Positions 45,446-56,487 of a DNA stretch of 64,000 nucleotides are shown piece after piece. The notes beneath the pieces were generated by a model. It did no database searches, was not told where the DNA came from, and saw only the letters and a list, made by a program, of their open reading frames with translations. The translations under genes were made by a program, and so were the position numbers. The first letter of the stretch is position 1. Each line of letters opens with the position of its first letter. This stretch comes from Dichetophora obliterata (Eukaryota > Arthropoda > Insecta > Diptera > Sciomyzidae), in contig OY986438.1 of assembly GCA_963920525.1 (NCBI GenBank), positions 74,510,636 to 74,574,635 of the forward strand, in the 5' to 3' direction.

Positions 45446-47444
45446 CAGTTTTTCGTTTGCGGAAGTCGTCATCAGATTTGGGGATCAGTTTTCTTCTATT
45501 CTAATTAGTTTTCATTGAAATTGGTTTTTACGGGTGGGCTTCAAACCCAACGCACAACCTATTTTAAGCCTAGGGAGGCCCGCCGCTCAGATTAGCCGCC
45601 AAACTAACGGTTGTCAGTTTTGACGTTGCCTAGGAAACACCACGTGGAGGTTTGAGTCGACTTGAGGCGATTTCACAAAGATTATGCTGGCCTCGCCAGG
45701 TTGAGACAGTCAGACATGTTACATTGTTCCATCGCTGAAGGATGAAAACGGGAATCTAGTGACAGATGTCCAGAGTACACTGACGTTATGGAGGGAACAC
45801 TTCTCTAAGCTTCTAAATGGCGACGCTGACAACAATCCCGCCAACAGAGATGATATTCCGGAAACCCCAATTTTGGATGACAGCGTTGAGGTTCCGCTGC
45901 CCGACTATGATGAAGTTCTGACAGCTATAGCTCGGCTTAAAAATAACAAAGCCGCGGGAGCTGATGGCTTACCTGCCGAGCTGTTTAAGAACGGAGGCGA
46001 AGCTCTTCTTAAATGCATTCACGAGCTTCTATGCAGAATATGGTCGGAAGAATGCATTCCGAACGATTGGAATCTCAGTGTGCTCTGCCCAATCCACAAG
46101 AAAGGCGATCCCACTATCTGTGCCAATTACCGTGGGATAAGCCTTATTAATATCGCATATAAGGTCCTGTCGAGCGTTTTATGTGAAAGATTGAAGCCCA
46201 TTGTAAACGAACTGATCGGACCTTATCAGTGTGGCTTCAGACCTGGAAAGTCCACCATCGACCAGATTTTCACGCTACGACAAATCTTGGAGAAGACTCA
46301 AGAAAAACAAGTCGACACCCACCATCTTTTTGTCGACTACAAAGCCGCCTTCGACAGCCCAATAAGGAAGCACCTGTACTCCACCATGTCTGAATTTGGT
46401 ATTCCTGCAAAACTAATACGACTTTGCAGGATGACACTGAGCAACACCAGCAGCGCAGTTAAAATCGGGAAGGACCTCTCCCCACCATTTATTACCAAAC
46501 GAGGTTTCAGACAAGGTGATTCCTTATCGTGCGACTCTTTCAACCTAATGATGGAAAAGATCATCCGAGCTGCTGATTTGAGACGTAGTGGCACAATATT
46601 CTACAAGAGTGTTATGCTGCTTGCGTATGCTGATGACATAGATATCATTGGCCATAATACGCGCGAAGTCAGTGCAGCATTTTCCAGATTAGAAAGAGAG
46701 TCAAGTCGAATGGGTCTGTCAGTGAATGCAGATAAGACGAAATACTTAGTGTCAACAAACAAACAGTCCCAGCGTCTTGGAACCCACGTTACCGTTGACA
46801 ATACCTCCTTCGAGGAAGTGAAGAACTTCGTTTATCTGGGATCCAGCATTAATTCAACCAACGACATCAGCATTGAGATCAAACGAAGAATAACTCTTGC
46901 CAACAGGTGTTACTTTGGGCTCAGTAGGCAATTGAGAAGCAGAGCCCTCTCTCGACGAACGAAAATCACGCTCTATAAATCGCTCATCATGCCCGTCCTA
47001 CTTTACGCATCACAAACCTGGACGCTGAGCAGTTTAGATGAAAAGACTAGGAGCATTCGAGAGAAAGATTATTCGTAAGATCTACGGACCAATCTGCGTC
47101 AATGGGGAGTACCAAATACGGTGGAATGATGAACTGTATGAGCTGTACGCTGACATCGACATAGTCAAGCGCATTAAAATCGAGCGGCTTCGCTGGCTTG
47201 GTCATGTTCAGCGCATGAAAGACGATGCTCCAGTGAAGAAAACATTCGATTCGGTACCCAGCGGCGGTAAACGCAGAAGAGGACGACCGCATCTTCGTTG
47301 GAAAGACCAAGTAGAGGACAACCTGACAAAGCTTGGAATTTCCAACTGGCGCCAGCAAGCGAAAGACAGAAATGGCTGGTGCAAATTCTTAGATGAGGCC
47401 AAGACCGACATACGGTTGTAGCGCCAACTAAGTAAGTAAGTAAG
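45446..47444 (+). mobile_element. RTE-clade retrotransposon with 5' inversion, 14-bp target duplication
   Basis: TATGTTCCATTATC flanks the insert at 45432-45445 and 47445-47458. The right part (45738-47444) is the RTE reverse transcriptase in plus orientation, ending in a TAAG repeat tail (47428-47444). The left part (45446 to about 45725) is the element's own 5' UTR and first codons in the opposite orientation; the same sequence is found in sense at 58922-58705 and 56470-56410 (minus). This is the structure left by twin priming. Roughly the endonuclease part is missing between the two. Confidence 0.85.
45738..47421 (+). pseudogene. RTE reverse transcriptase, 5'-truncated
   Basis: The main frame (to 47078) shows LKNNKAAGADGLPAELF, LCPIHKKGD, NYRGISL, YKVLSSVLCERLK, HHLFVDYKAAFDS, FRQGDSLSC and LLAYADDIDIIG with YADD intact (about 46625). 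A frameshift near 47040 moves to the last frame (47038-47421), which carries the C-terminal IERLRWLGHVQRM and GKRRRGRPHLRWKDQVEDN typical of the RTE clade. The sequence is about 95% alike to RTE copy 2 where they overlap, suggesting a young family. Confidence 0.88.
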
Positions 47445-48139
47445 TATGTTCCATTATCTGTGGTTTAAAAATATTTTCAACAATTTTAGATAGAGCCGGA
47501 AGTCTGAAGTTATCAAGTTCGGATGGATTGCCTTGCTTCTTTATTGGTACAATTCTAGCAATTTTCCATGCAGAAGGAAATGTAGACATCTTCAATTAAG
47601 TAATAGATGTGTTTAACAAATTTAATCGGAATGCCATAATTTCCAATAGCATTTGACTTAATTTTAAAAGTTGCTGAGTAGAGTTCTAGTCTTATATTAC
47701 GGACCATAAACCCATTATAAGGTTCAAAATCAAGACCCTCCAAATCATTATTGGAATTTACTTGAGAAGAAATAAAGTGTGAATTCAAGGCACATGGATC
47801 AATACAGTTACTCAATTTATTATCATCAGAACATCCACTATTATTAAAAAAAATTCCAGATTTGTTTACTATTTAGATTATTAAAACGCATATATCTATA
47901 TCTAGTTTTCATTCTACGTGTTATAGATTTGGCTTTATTACGGTATCTGCAATGTGTCTTCCAGTTTAGATAATTACGGTGTTCTTTAAATGTCTTAAAC
48001 GCAAGATTACGTAAGCTTATCGCATATATAACATTTTTATCTTTCATATATGGATCAAAGTATTAATAAATTTTTTCCTTATGGGCACTTCTGAATAACT
48101 GTCTGTCTATGCTTCATTGTATTGAATTTATTAACCCTC

Positions 48140-49400
48140 CGTGTGGCTAGCTAGTATTTGCCTACGCGCTGTGGATAGTAGATACTTAAAAATAATTTTT
48201 TTTGGTACGAAGGTAAAAAAGTTATAATATAATAAAAGTATATGGTTTTATGACAAAAAATACACAAAATTTTTAAAACTCCATCAATAACCGCTGTGTC
48301 CACCGTTATTATCAAAAACTTTTTGAATTGGATTTGGCATAGAATTAATAAGCTTGCGTCAGGATTCAACAGGAGTGTCATTCCATATTTCTTAAATTTT
48401 TTGCCATAAATCCTTTTTATTTTTGAAATTTTGTTTTCCAATTCTCTGTATTAAATCTCCCCAAAGATTTTCTACTGGGTTCAGGTCGGGCGACTGGCTT
48501 GGCCAATCTCAAACTTTCACATGGTTTTGTTAAAACCACGTGCTCACTAACTTTGAAGAGTGTTTTCGGTCATTATCTTGCCAAAAGACCCAACGAAGCG
48601 GCATGTTCTCTTAAGTAAATGGCAACATCACGTCTTGGAGAATATCCTTGTAAATAAATTTGGTCATTTTGTCGTAATAAGGTGAATAGGCCCAACTCCA
48701 TGCCAGGAAATTGTGTTCTTGCGTATTGGGGCGCAAATTCTTGTCATTTGGGGCGTCGTACATTTCGTGCGGCATCATTCCCAAATAATTTTACTTTTTG
48801 TCTCATTACTCCAGAGTATGTAATAACACTTTTAATGTTCTCTGTTCCACACCAAGACTTGTGGGCTTCGACGAACTCTGTCCTCTTCCGTAAATTTGCC
48901 TTTCTAAGCAGAGGAACTTTACGAGCTATTTTTCCCGGTAGGTTTCTTGTGCACAACCGACGCAGTACAGTTTGCGCTGAAACTACGTTATTAAATTAAG
49001 CTGCAATCGCTTTCGATGATATAAAAGAATCCCTCTTGGCAAGTATTACAATTAAATTTTCGATAGTAGGAGTTGTTTTTTTCTTGCCACCACGTCGTTC
49101 TGTTGATTTTTTGGCTTAATGACATTAGCAACAAAACTTTTGGACCGACCCAGTCAGTCTGCGATAAATTTGTAGTATCTATTCTGCTTTCGAAGGTTGA
49201 GAACTATCCTGTGTTCCTCAGCTGTGCAGTGTTGCGCGCGACCCATCTTTCAGTAATATTCGTATTCATTTTTATTTACTAAATGTTCTTCAACTTCACA
49301 ACTTAACTTACGACCAATATTTTCAACAGATTCAGTAAAACACGAAATATAACCTCAAAGTACCTATTTCAGTGGCCAACAAAATTTACTTTTTCGAAAA
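48140..49400 (-). pseudogene. Tc1-like transposase relic
   Basis: Read on the minus strand, the order is that of Tc1 transposases. An N-terminal helix-turn-helix region (about 49245-49100, MGRAQHCTAEEHRIVLNLRK and SKSFVANVI) is followed by LRRLCTRNLPGKIARKVPLL. Next is a DDE-region remnant with KLFGNDAARNVRRPK (48780), then further pieces to about 48240 that resemble the DxNPxENxW region only loosely. The first catalytic Asp position reads TYSG instead of SDES-type sequence, and stops are frequent. Terminal repeats were not located. Confidence 0.7.
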
Positions 49401-49585
49401 ACAAAGTGATCTGTGCAACTAACAACGCAGCTTAGAATAAAGGTTCTTGTAATTTCACAATGGGAGTATTGCCACTTCTAAAAAAATAATACCCTTCAAT
49501 TATTCCCTTTAATTTTTCAGAGCGGCACAACGAATTGAATTATCAAGAACAAGGTACCTATTTTAATGACCATATGTGTATACAT

Positions 49586-50080
49586 GCAATAAGTTGCCAT
49601 CTAATAATAATATGTATTTTTAAGAGTTTTAGACATGATTTTTAAGTGTTCGGGGTCGCTGATTTCGAATCTGAAGTCAGAATTTTAAAATTCAATAGGG
49701 TTGCCACCTAATTTTTTTATTTTTACGAATTCGGTACGCTGTCGCGCACACTAAGATAAAAATGAACGCTGAATCCGAGTCCGTGGTCAGAATTTCAAAA
49801 TAATGTTATTTTGAAATACTAGGGTTGCCACCTTATAATATGTATTTTTACGAGTTTTAAACATCATTTATCAGTATTGGGGGTCGCTGATTTCGAATCT
49901 AAATTCAGAGTTTTAAATTTCAAGATGGTGGATAGAGTTGCCACCTTACTTTTTTTATTTATACGAATTCGGGGCTGGCACGAACTAAAGGGTAAAAATG
50001 AGTCGCTGAATCCGAATCCGTTGTCAGAATTTCAAAATTATAAAATTTTTAAATAATATGGTTGCCACCTAATAATATTA
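49586..50080 (+). repeat. Dimeric tandem repeat with GGGTTGCCACCT motif
   Basis: GTTGCCAYCTWA recurs near 49591, 49700, 49833, 49938 and 50061, with alternating spacings of about 109, 133, 105 and 123. Each half has ACGAATTCGG or TAAGAGTTTTA, then GCTGAATCCGA or GCTGATTTCGAATC, then CAGAATTTCAAAAT. The higher-order dimer period is about 235 bases. Confidence 0.75.
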
Positions 50081-51066
50081 TGTATTACAATTACATTTAT
50101 GACAAATTGTCCTTTCATGTCAAAAATGTTATATCCTCTGAACAACATGGGTTCTTAATCGGTAAATCAACATTGATAAACCTGGCGCTCTTTTGCAATT
50201 TTGTTATTACAAACTTTGAAGCTGGCCTTCAAACTGATGTTATATTTACTGATTTTGCGAAGGCGTTCGATAAAGTCTGCCACAAACATCTTTTTTTTTA
50301 AACTTGCCTCCCTTGGAATTCATTCGAATCTATTTAGATGGTTCAAATCATACCCATCTAACCGCACCCAGTCGGTAATAATAAAGGATATCACATCTAG
50401 CATCTTTGAAGTTACATCAGGTGTTCCTCAAGGAAGCCATCTAGGGCCCCTCCTGTTCCTTCTATTTATTAATGATTTGCCCACGGTCATACGTCATTCC
50501 CAGTGCCTTCTTTTTCGGATGATCTTAAATTTTTCCGATTTATTAAATCATGCGCTGACTTCAATCAGACATCGACTCAGTCTTTAGCTGGTGTGAATTA
50601 AATAAATTACATCTCAATGTTTCCAAATGCCAATGTTTCACCTTATTCAGGTCATCATCTCCTTTAGTTAGTCCTTATTCCATAAATTCATGTGAACTTG
50701 AGAGGGTTACATTAAAGAAAGATATTGGAATTATATTAGACCCCTGTTTAAATTTTAAAGAGCATATCAATCTTATCATCAATAAATCTTACTCCATGCT
50801 AGGCTTCTTAATAAGGAATTCTAAAGATTTTAATGACCTCTGCTCTGCTTGATTTACTAGATTTTAATGCCCCATCCCGATTTCTTAGGAGTCAGTTTAA
50901 TTTTCGTGTACCTTTCCATAGAGCTGATTATGCTCAAAACGAGCCTATTACACGTTGCACCATTGAAGCTAATCGGGTCTTGTCTATGATTGATTTCTTT
51001 GATAATATTCCAAGAAATCGCTTTAAAATTAACCTTAAACTTCTCCAAATATATCATGTCTCGTAG
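50075..51066 (+). pseudogene. Reverse transcriptase fragment, Jockey/CR1-like, plus strand
   Basis: Pieces in three frames show RT order: EQHGFLIGKSTLINL and VIFTDFAKAFDKVCHKH (50062-50301), SGVPQGSHLGPLLFLLFINDL (about 50410-50480), and a C-terminal region LDLLDFNAPSRFLR...RNRFKINL (50833-51066). A YADD box is not intact; it is reduced near 50515. It is 5'-truncated, with several frameshifts. Confidence 0.75.
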
Positions 51067-51294
51067 TGCTATTAATTTCTGTCCACTTAATATCATATAC
51101 ACTTATTTATTTTTTGTTAATTTTATAATAATTCTGATATTTTTATTACTGTGTTCTTCTTACATAATTTCCCACTGTTTATTTTATATTAAATTTTATA
51201 ATATTCTTGAGTATTACATAATTAGCTAATATTTATTATTTTGCGAATTGGGTGAAATCATATTCGAAATCGAACTGAAACCTCTATATTCAGG

Positions 51295-51507
51295 GGTATT
51301 ATGGAAACCGATAATTGTCAGAATCGGTTTTGAAATTGACACAGATTTAATTTTGGTGTCATAGAAACCGATTATCGATTTAGGAACTGGTTTCATTTTC
51401 GAAATTGGTTTTGTGTTTCTTAATCGAAAATCGGTTTATATGACACCAAAATGAAATATCTGCCAATTTCTAAACCGATTCTGACTATTGTCGGTTTCCA
51501 TAACACT
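51295..51507. mobile_element. ~213-bp palindromic MITE with GGTATTATGGAAACCGA ends
   Basis: The two arms of about 95 bases contain GAAACCGAT-type sequence, CAGAATCGGTTT and TTTTGGTGTCATA in mirrored order. There is no coding capacity. A target duplication is not clear. Confidence 0.7.
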
Positions 51508-51654
51508 TCTACAAATAAATGTCAAACTAAAAACAAATGATTTTTTATAATAATTGTTTGTTGTATACACATATACGTTTTTTCAACGTTATTTGTAGGT
51601 AAAAAAACACAAATAAATATTTTTAGATTTTAAAATATTTAATCTTTAAAATAT

Positions 51655-52140
51655 TTAAAGATTCGAGTAGTTTATAAAATTATAATTCCTATATTCAATA
51701 TATTTTACTGTTTCATTAACTGAGAAATCAAGACTAACATATATAAATGCATGGTTTGATACAACAGGACATATAAATTGATTCTTGTACTTGAGTTTCG
51801 CAATATCGCTAAGTAGAAAATAATCAATGAGAGAAGTTGAGTTGGATCGATGATGAAAATGCGTGGGCATAGAGTTGTGTACATATGATAAGACTTACAC
51901 TGTTACATAAACTACGCATATCGTCAGCTTTTGCTACATTAAGCAGATTACAATTGAAATCACCTATCAATACAACATTCTCATATCTGCAGCAAATATC
52001 AACCAAGTAACCTGCAATATAGAAATGTCTCCATGGGGAAGATATATGCAACCAACTAAAATAGATGAATTATGAACCTCAATTAAAACAAAAACTGCTT
52101 CACAAAGTCCAAATTCACATACTTCTAATATCAAACTTGC
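51655..52140 (-). pseudogene. APE-type endonuclease relic of a non-LTR element
   Basis: The minus frames read VVLIGDFNCNLLN (about 51960, the GDFN motif), then PTHFHHRSNSTSLIDYFLLSD and CPVVSNHAFIYVSL (about 51740-51860). This is the middle-to-end of an APE endonuclease. The frame shifts near 51850. The orientation and spacing allow it to be the 5' part of the Jockey-like element at 43796-48060, now separated by later insertions. Confidence 0.7.
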
Positions 52141-52157
52141 AGCCTTATTATGAACTC

Positions 52158-52246
52158 ATACCATAGACGATAAACGCTTGCATTCTGTCATGCGGTATTA
52201 CGGATTGAAGTTTGTCGTAAGAAATCCGATAAGCGTTTATCGTACG
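52158..52246. repeat. Inverted repeat CGATAAACGCTT, possible Harbinger end
   Basis: CGATAAACGCTTGCATTC at the left pairs with AAGCGTTTATCG at the right. The pair lies just upstream of the Harbinger SANT-like gene and may mark a transposon end or a separate hairpin. Confidence 0.35.
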
Positions 52247-52458
52247 TATATCGTTAAAATGTAATATTTTGATACGATAGTTATCGTATCAGCTGTTCGA
52301 TTTCACACGACTGCAAGGGGCTCACTGGTTTTGGACGCTAGATTGCTGCATTATTAAAAATAATTAATTTTGAATCTTTTCGAAACATGTAAGTACTGAA
52401 ATGACAAAAATAGTTTCTGACGTGGACTCAAACAAAAAACTGGAATTTTTTTTTTAGG

Positions 52459-53170
52459 CCGAGAGTTGTGTGTGCAAAATCTCAATTAGAGCGTCTTGCG
52501 TCTTTAATAGAGGAAAAAACGTACCTAGCAAGAGGCTTATGCCCAAAATTCCTCGCCTAGTCTCGATGGGAAAAAATCGCTCACGATGTGAACTCATTTG
52601 GACGCTCACCGGACGAATGGCAACGGGTAAGCAAAGAAGACTATTTTTTACTGAAGTAACAACACAATAAAATTTTAGGTTTGGAACGACCTTAAAATAT
52701 AAAAAGAAAAAAAAAGAGTGCGCACAACCATGCAGAAAACATTGCGATTGGAGGTGGGCCAAATAACACCGTTACACTGTCAAACTTGGAAGAGACGGCG
52801 AACAGACTAATGAGCTATGGGACATACAATAACCCGCCAGGTGAAGAGTTCGGAATGGAGTGTTCTAATGAAAACGAACCAGTTGCAGAAACTCAAGTCC
52901 AGTCCTATCATGGCACAATGCACGATAAAACACCAAAAAGAACACGGACTAATAGAAGAGAAGACCACCAAATTGCCCTGCTAGAGCGGCAAACTAATGA
53001 CCATGCAGAGTTTCAAAAATAAACTTTGAGTACTATAAAAAAATGTATTATATGAAAAAAGACAAACTGGCTCTTTACAAGGAAGAAATTCGTAATAAAA
53101 ATAAAGCTCGGATAGAAAAGTTAGAGATTAAGAAAAAACTTCTTGAATTGAAGCAAAATATTTATAAAGC
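52459..53170 (+). pseudogene. Harbinger-encoded SANT/Myb-like DNA-binding protein, two exons
   Basis: PIF/Harbinger transposons carry a Myb/SANT-like partner that binds DNA and brings in the transposase. Exon 1 encodes SQLERLASLIEEKTYLARG and SRWEKIAHDVNSFGRSPDEWQR. A 52-bp intron (GTAAGC...TTTTAG, 52627-52678) follows, and exon 2 continues VWNDLKYKKKKK then GGGPNN, exactly the W..I...N..G...W..VW.DLK pattern. The C-terminal tail (52786-53170) is acidic, then basic and helical. An in-frame TAG in exon 1 (about 52558) and a frameshift around 53025 disable it. It converges with the transposase gene at 53418-53843. Confidence 0.7.
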
Positions 53171-53417
53171 ACGTATGTGAAGTGTTGTGACCACTGTGGC
53201 CAAGATTATAGCAAGTAAATAAGAACTGAATTCTGTGACTACTTTTTAGATTGTAGCAAGTAAGGCAAAGTGAATTATAATTTAAGTTTTTTTTTACCTT
53301 AATGCCAAGAATATATACATTCTTGTATTTTTGTTTCCTTACCAATGAAAATTATTTTGTACCTGGACCATTGAAAATCATTATTTATTTTTTATAATAA
53401 AACCGAAAATTAAACAT

Positions 53418-53843
53418 TTAATGCAAGCACAATAGATCATTTCTTCTTATTTCCTCTGCTACTTGCCGCATTGTGGAAGCATCATTTGAGCTGTTTTCTT
53501 CAACTTCTAAATTTCCATCCTGCTCTTCTGCAACATCCACTTCTTCATATGGTACATTATAATAGTTGCAAATGTTATGAAACCGGGGCTTTAAAACTAC
53601 AATCGTCCTTTCAACAAAATTGCGTGCTTTGGAATGCCGCTTATTATATAAACTTTCTAAGGAACCTTCTATTTCTAAACGGTATTTCTAAACGGTGTTA
53701 GCAAATAAGGCGCTAAAGCATAGCCAGCATCACCTTAAAAAATTAAAAGTTTATTAAAATTAAGTTTTTAAATCATTCAGTTATCTATGTAAATATCTAA
53801 AAGCCATGTGTTCCCTTCACCATGGTTACACTTTGACTCAGAC
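53418..53843 (-). pseudogene. Harbinger (HARBI1-like) transposase, C-terminal part
   Basis: Minus strand. The upstream piece ends GEGNTWLL (about 53797-53830). After an apparent 63-bp intron (53734-53796, AT...AG instead of GT...AG) the frame continues GDAGYALAPYLLTPFRN, the GDxGY/P-LLTP motif around the second catalytic Asp. Then comes NKRHSKARNFVERTIVVLKPRF, with the third catalytic acid in the RNFVERT box. The end is an acidic tail to TAA at 53418. A 13-bp tandem duplication (CCGTTTAGAAATA) after LLTPF shifts the frame. The N-terminal part is cut off at about 53843 by RTE copy 2. Confidence 0.8.
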
Positions 53844-55026
53844 ATGGTGGAGTACAGGTGCTTCCTTATTGGGCTGTCGAAGGCGGCTTTGTAGTTGACA
53901 AAAAGATGGTGGGTGTCGACTTGTTTTTCTTCAGTCTTCTCCAAGATTTGTCGTTGCGTGAAAATCTGGTCGATGGTGGCTTTCCAGGTCTGAAGCCACA
54001 CTGATAAGGTCCGATCATTTCGTTTACAATGGGCTTCAATCTTTCACATAAAACGCTCGACAGGACCTTATATGCGATATTAAGAAGGCTTATCCCACGG
54101 TAATTGGCACAGATAGTGGGATCGCCTTTCTTGTGGATTGGGCAGAGCACACTGAGATTCCAATCGTTCGGAATGCATTCTTCCGACCATATTCTGCATA
54201 TAAGCTCGTGAATGCATTTAAGTAGAGCTTCGCCTCCGTTCTTAAACAGCTCAGCAGGTAAGCCATCAGCTCCCGCGGCTTTGTTATTTTTAAGCCGAGC
54301 TATAGCTGTCAGAACTTCATCATAGTCGGGCAGCGGAACCTGAACGCTGCCATCCGTAATTGGGGTTTCCGGAATATCATCTCTATTGGCGGGATTGTTG
54401 TCAGCGTCGCCATTTAGAAGCTTAGAGAAGTCTTCCCTCCATAACGTCAGTGTACTCTGGACATCTGTCACTAGATTCCCGTTTTCATCCTTGCAGGAAG
54501 AGGCCCCGGTTTTAAAACCATCGGCAAGGCGTCTTATTTTTTCGAAAAATTTTCGGGCTTCATTCCTGTCACCATACATCTCAATCTTCTCCTGCTCGCG
54601 CTTTTCTGCCTCTCTTTTTTTCCGCCTGAAAGTACGTCCCTCTTCCCTCCTCTTTTCTTTGTATCGCTCCTTAGCAGCGCGCGTTACAACCGACTGCAGG
54701 ATGGCTTTGTAGGCGGCGTCTTTCTCTGCAGTGGCGTCGCGACACTCCTGGTCGTACCACTGGTTTCGGCGAGGGCGGTGGTAGCCAATCACCTCTTCAG
54801 TAGCCGCACGCATGGAGTTGGAAATGTGTGTCCACTGCGCGCATATATCATAGATTGGAGGAGTGCTTTGAAGCAGGAGTGAGAGTCGAGTGGCGAAAGC
54901 ATCGGCTGACTGTTTCGATTGCAGCTTGTCGACGTCTAACTTTCTCTGTGTAGGGTTGCGTGTATTCTTAGCTGCGCACAGACGTATACGGATCTTGGGT
55001 GCAACAAGATAGTGATCCGAGTCAAT
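53844..55026 (-). pseudogene. RTE reverse transcriptase, N-terminal half, 3'-truncated
   Basis: From DSDHYLVAPKIRIRLC (immediately inside the MITE, about 55015) the frame is open to about 53980. It includes RRNQWYDQECRDATAEKD, an Arg/Glu-rich helix (54600-54660), LKNNKAAGADGLPAELF and YRGISLLNIAYKVLSS. A frameshift at GKPPSTRF (about 53975) precedes HHLFVNYKAAFDSPIRK in the next frame. The YADD and downstream parts are missing. The overlap with RTE copy 1 is nearly identical. Confidence 0.85.
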
Positions 55027-55703
55027 CAGCCCTATTCCAGAATCCGTCGTAGCGTAAATTTTCTTACGGATTCGTAATGAAGTATTCTACAATCCGAATC
55101 GAATTCAAACATTCTTACATTCGAAGCATTGCAACTACACATTCTGAACGTATCAACTTTTGACAGCTGTTTTTCGGATTTGTTCACGAAAGCCTTGCCT
55201 CGACGGATTTGTTTACGACAAAAGAAAACAATTAAATTTTTATAGAATTAGGTCGTAAAATAAAACTTATAATTAATTTTTGGTTAATAAAGTTAAACTA
55301 TTTTTATTTAAACCTGTGAATATGTTAGTTGAAATTTATTTAGTGCATTTCCTACGTTTTGTAATCCATTTCCAAAGGGTTGATGAAATCTCGCAATATT
55401 CTTCGACGAATTTTTATAGATTCTCTATGTGAGAAATCTTCATTTTATTGTGCGAAAATTGCAATTGCAATGAAATCCATTAAAAATCACAGCTAAAAAA
55501 TACAATGTTGATCAAAAACACTTCAGTTTTTAAATTTTTCTTTTTATTTATTTGTCTGCTGTTGAAACCAGTTCTTTTCGAACTCCCGAAAGTAAGTTCG
55601 AAAAGGGGAAGTTTCGTTCGGATTTTAGATTAGCAAATTTGTCGTATTCGTAGCGTGGCTTTACGTTCGGAAATTCATTACGACGGATTCTGGAATAGGG
55701 CTG
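55027..55703. mobile_element. 677-bp MITE inside RTE copy 2, AAT target duplication
   Basis: The ends are perfect inverted repeats of about 25 bases (CAGCCCTATTCCAGAATCCG at the left, complement at the right). AAT is repeated at 55024-55026 and 55704-55706. Removing the insert and one AAT restores the RTE endonuclease frame across RGANIDSDHY, which confirms both boundaries. The interior is AT-rich with no coding capacity; GTTCGAAA-type motifs repeat near the right end. Confidence 0.85.
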
Positions 55704-56487
55704 AATGTTTGCACCACGGATCGTGCGTACATCCAATAAAACTGGAAGAGTGCCTTCCGTCGATCAAAACGTGATCAATTTGATTCTTGGTTTTTTGATC
55801 AGGGGACATCCAGGTGGCTTTATGAATATTGAGATGCTTGAATCTAGTGCTACTTACGACCATGTTTCGTGCTGCGGCGAAGTTAATCAGCCTCATTCCG
55901 TTATTGGAGGTGTTGTCGTGGAGGCTGAACTTTCCGACTGTTGGACCAAAAATATTTTCCTTGCCTACCTTAGCGTTGAAGTCACCAAGCACGATTTTTA
56001 CGTCGTGACGGGGGCAGCGCTCGTAAGCATTTACATTTTCTAGGCGCTCGTAGAAAATTTCCTTTATCTCTTTGTCCTTTTCTTCTGTCGGAGCGTGCGC
56101 ACATATTAGGCTTATATTGAAAAATTTAACCTTGATGCGGATTATGGCAAGTAGTTCGTTCACAGGTGTGAATCGCAGGACGTGGAGCCGTAGTCTCTTG
56201 CCAACTACAGATCCGCATCCAAACTCGTGCTTCTGCGCATGGCCGCTGTAGTAGATATCACAGGGTGCATGCCGAATGCAACCCTGTTCCTTCCATCGCA
56301 TTTCTCGGATAGCAGTGATATCAGCTTTGTATCTTTCTAAGACATCAGTCAGTTGGATAGAGGTACCTTCCGAATTAAGGGTTCGGACATTCCAGGTGCA
56401 TATCCGTAAATCGTTATCAGTTTTTCGTTTGCGGAAGTCGTCATCAGATTTGGGGATCAGTTTTTATCTATTCTTATTAGTTTTCAT
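55704..56487 (-). pseudogene. RTE endonuclease, N-terminal part
   Basis: The minus frame opens ATGAAAAC at about 56487 and reads PKSDDDFRKRK, then CTWNVRTLN (about 56400). ITAIREMRWKEQG, ICAHAPTEEKD, VLGDFNAKVG, and TWMSPDQKTKNQIDHVLID follow. This is the APE-type endonuclease of RTE elements (annotated in many genomes as craniofacial-development-protein-2-like). It nicks target DNA to prime reverse transcription. A stop lies in the first codons (TAA-like in the N-terminal run). The MITE inserted at 55027-55703 breaks it just after the RGAN motif. Confidence 0.82.

Larger units (their letters stand above)
43796..48060 (-). pseudogene. Jockey-like reverse transcriptase, split by an RTE insertion
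   Basis: On the minus strand the RT runs from 48060 (linker, KDKNVIYAISLRNLAF) through 47815-47459 (ends at IMEHI). It resumes at 45472 (EHIYVNNNMLSQCQSGF), with LSLDLSKAFDLVDH, GVPQGSVLGPLLFL and FADD (about 45015). It then continues via 44925-44713 (thumb) to a C-terminal part at 44026-43796 (ARIWNHLPIELK). An RTE element sits at 45446-47444 with a 14-bp duplication of the target. A further insertion or rearrangement of AT-rich DNA at about 44340-44700 interrupts the thumb. The endonuclease relic at 51655-52140 may be its lost 5' part. Confidence 0.8.

Noticed and set aside
54386..54712. 108-codon plus-strand frame
   Set aside because: Antisense shadow of the RTE ORF at 53844-55026.
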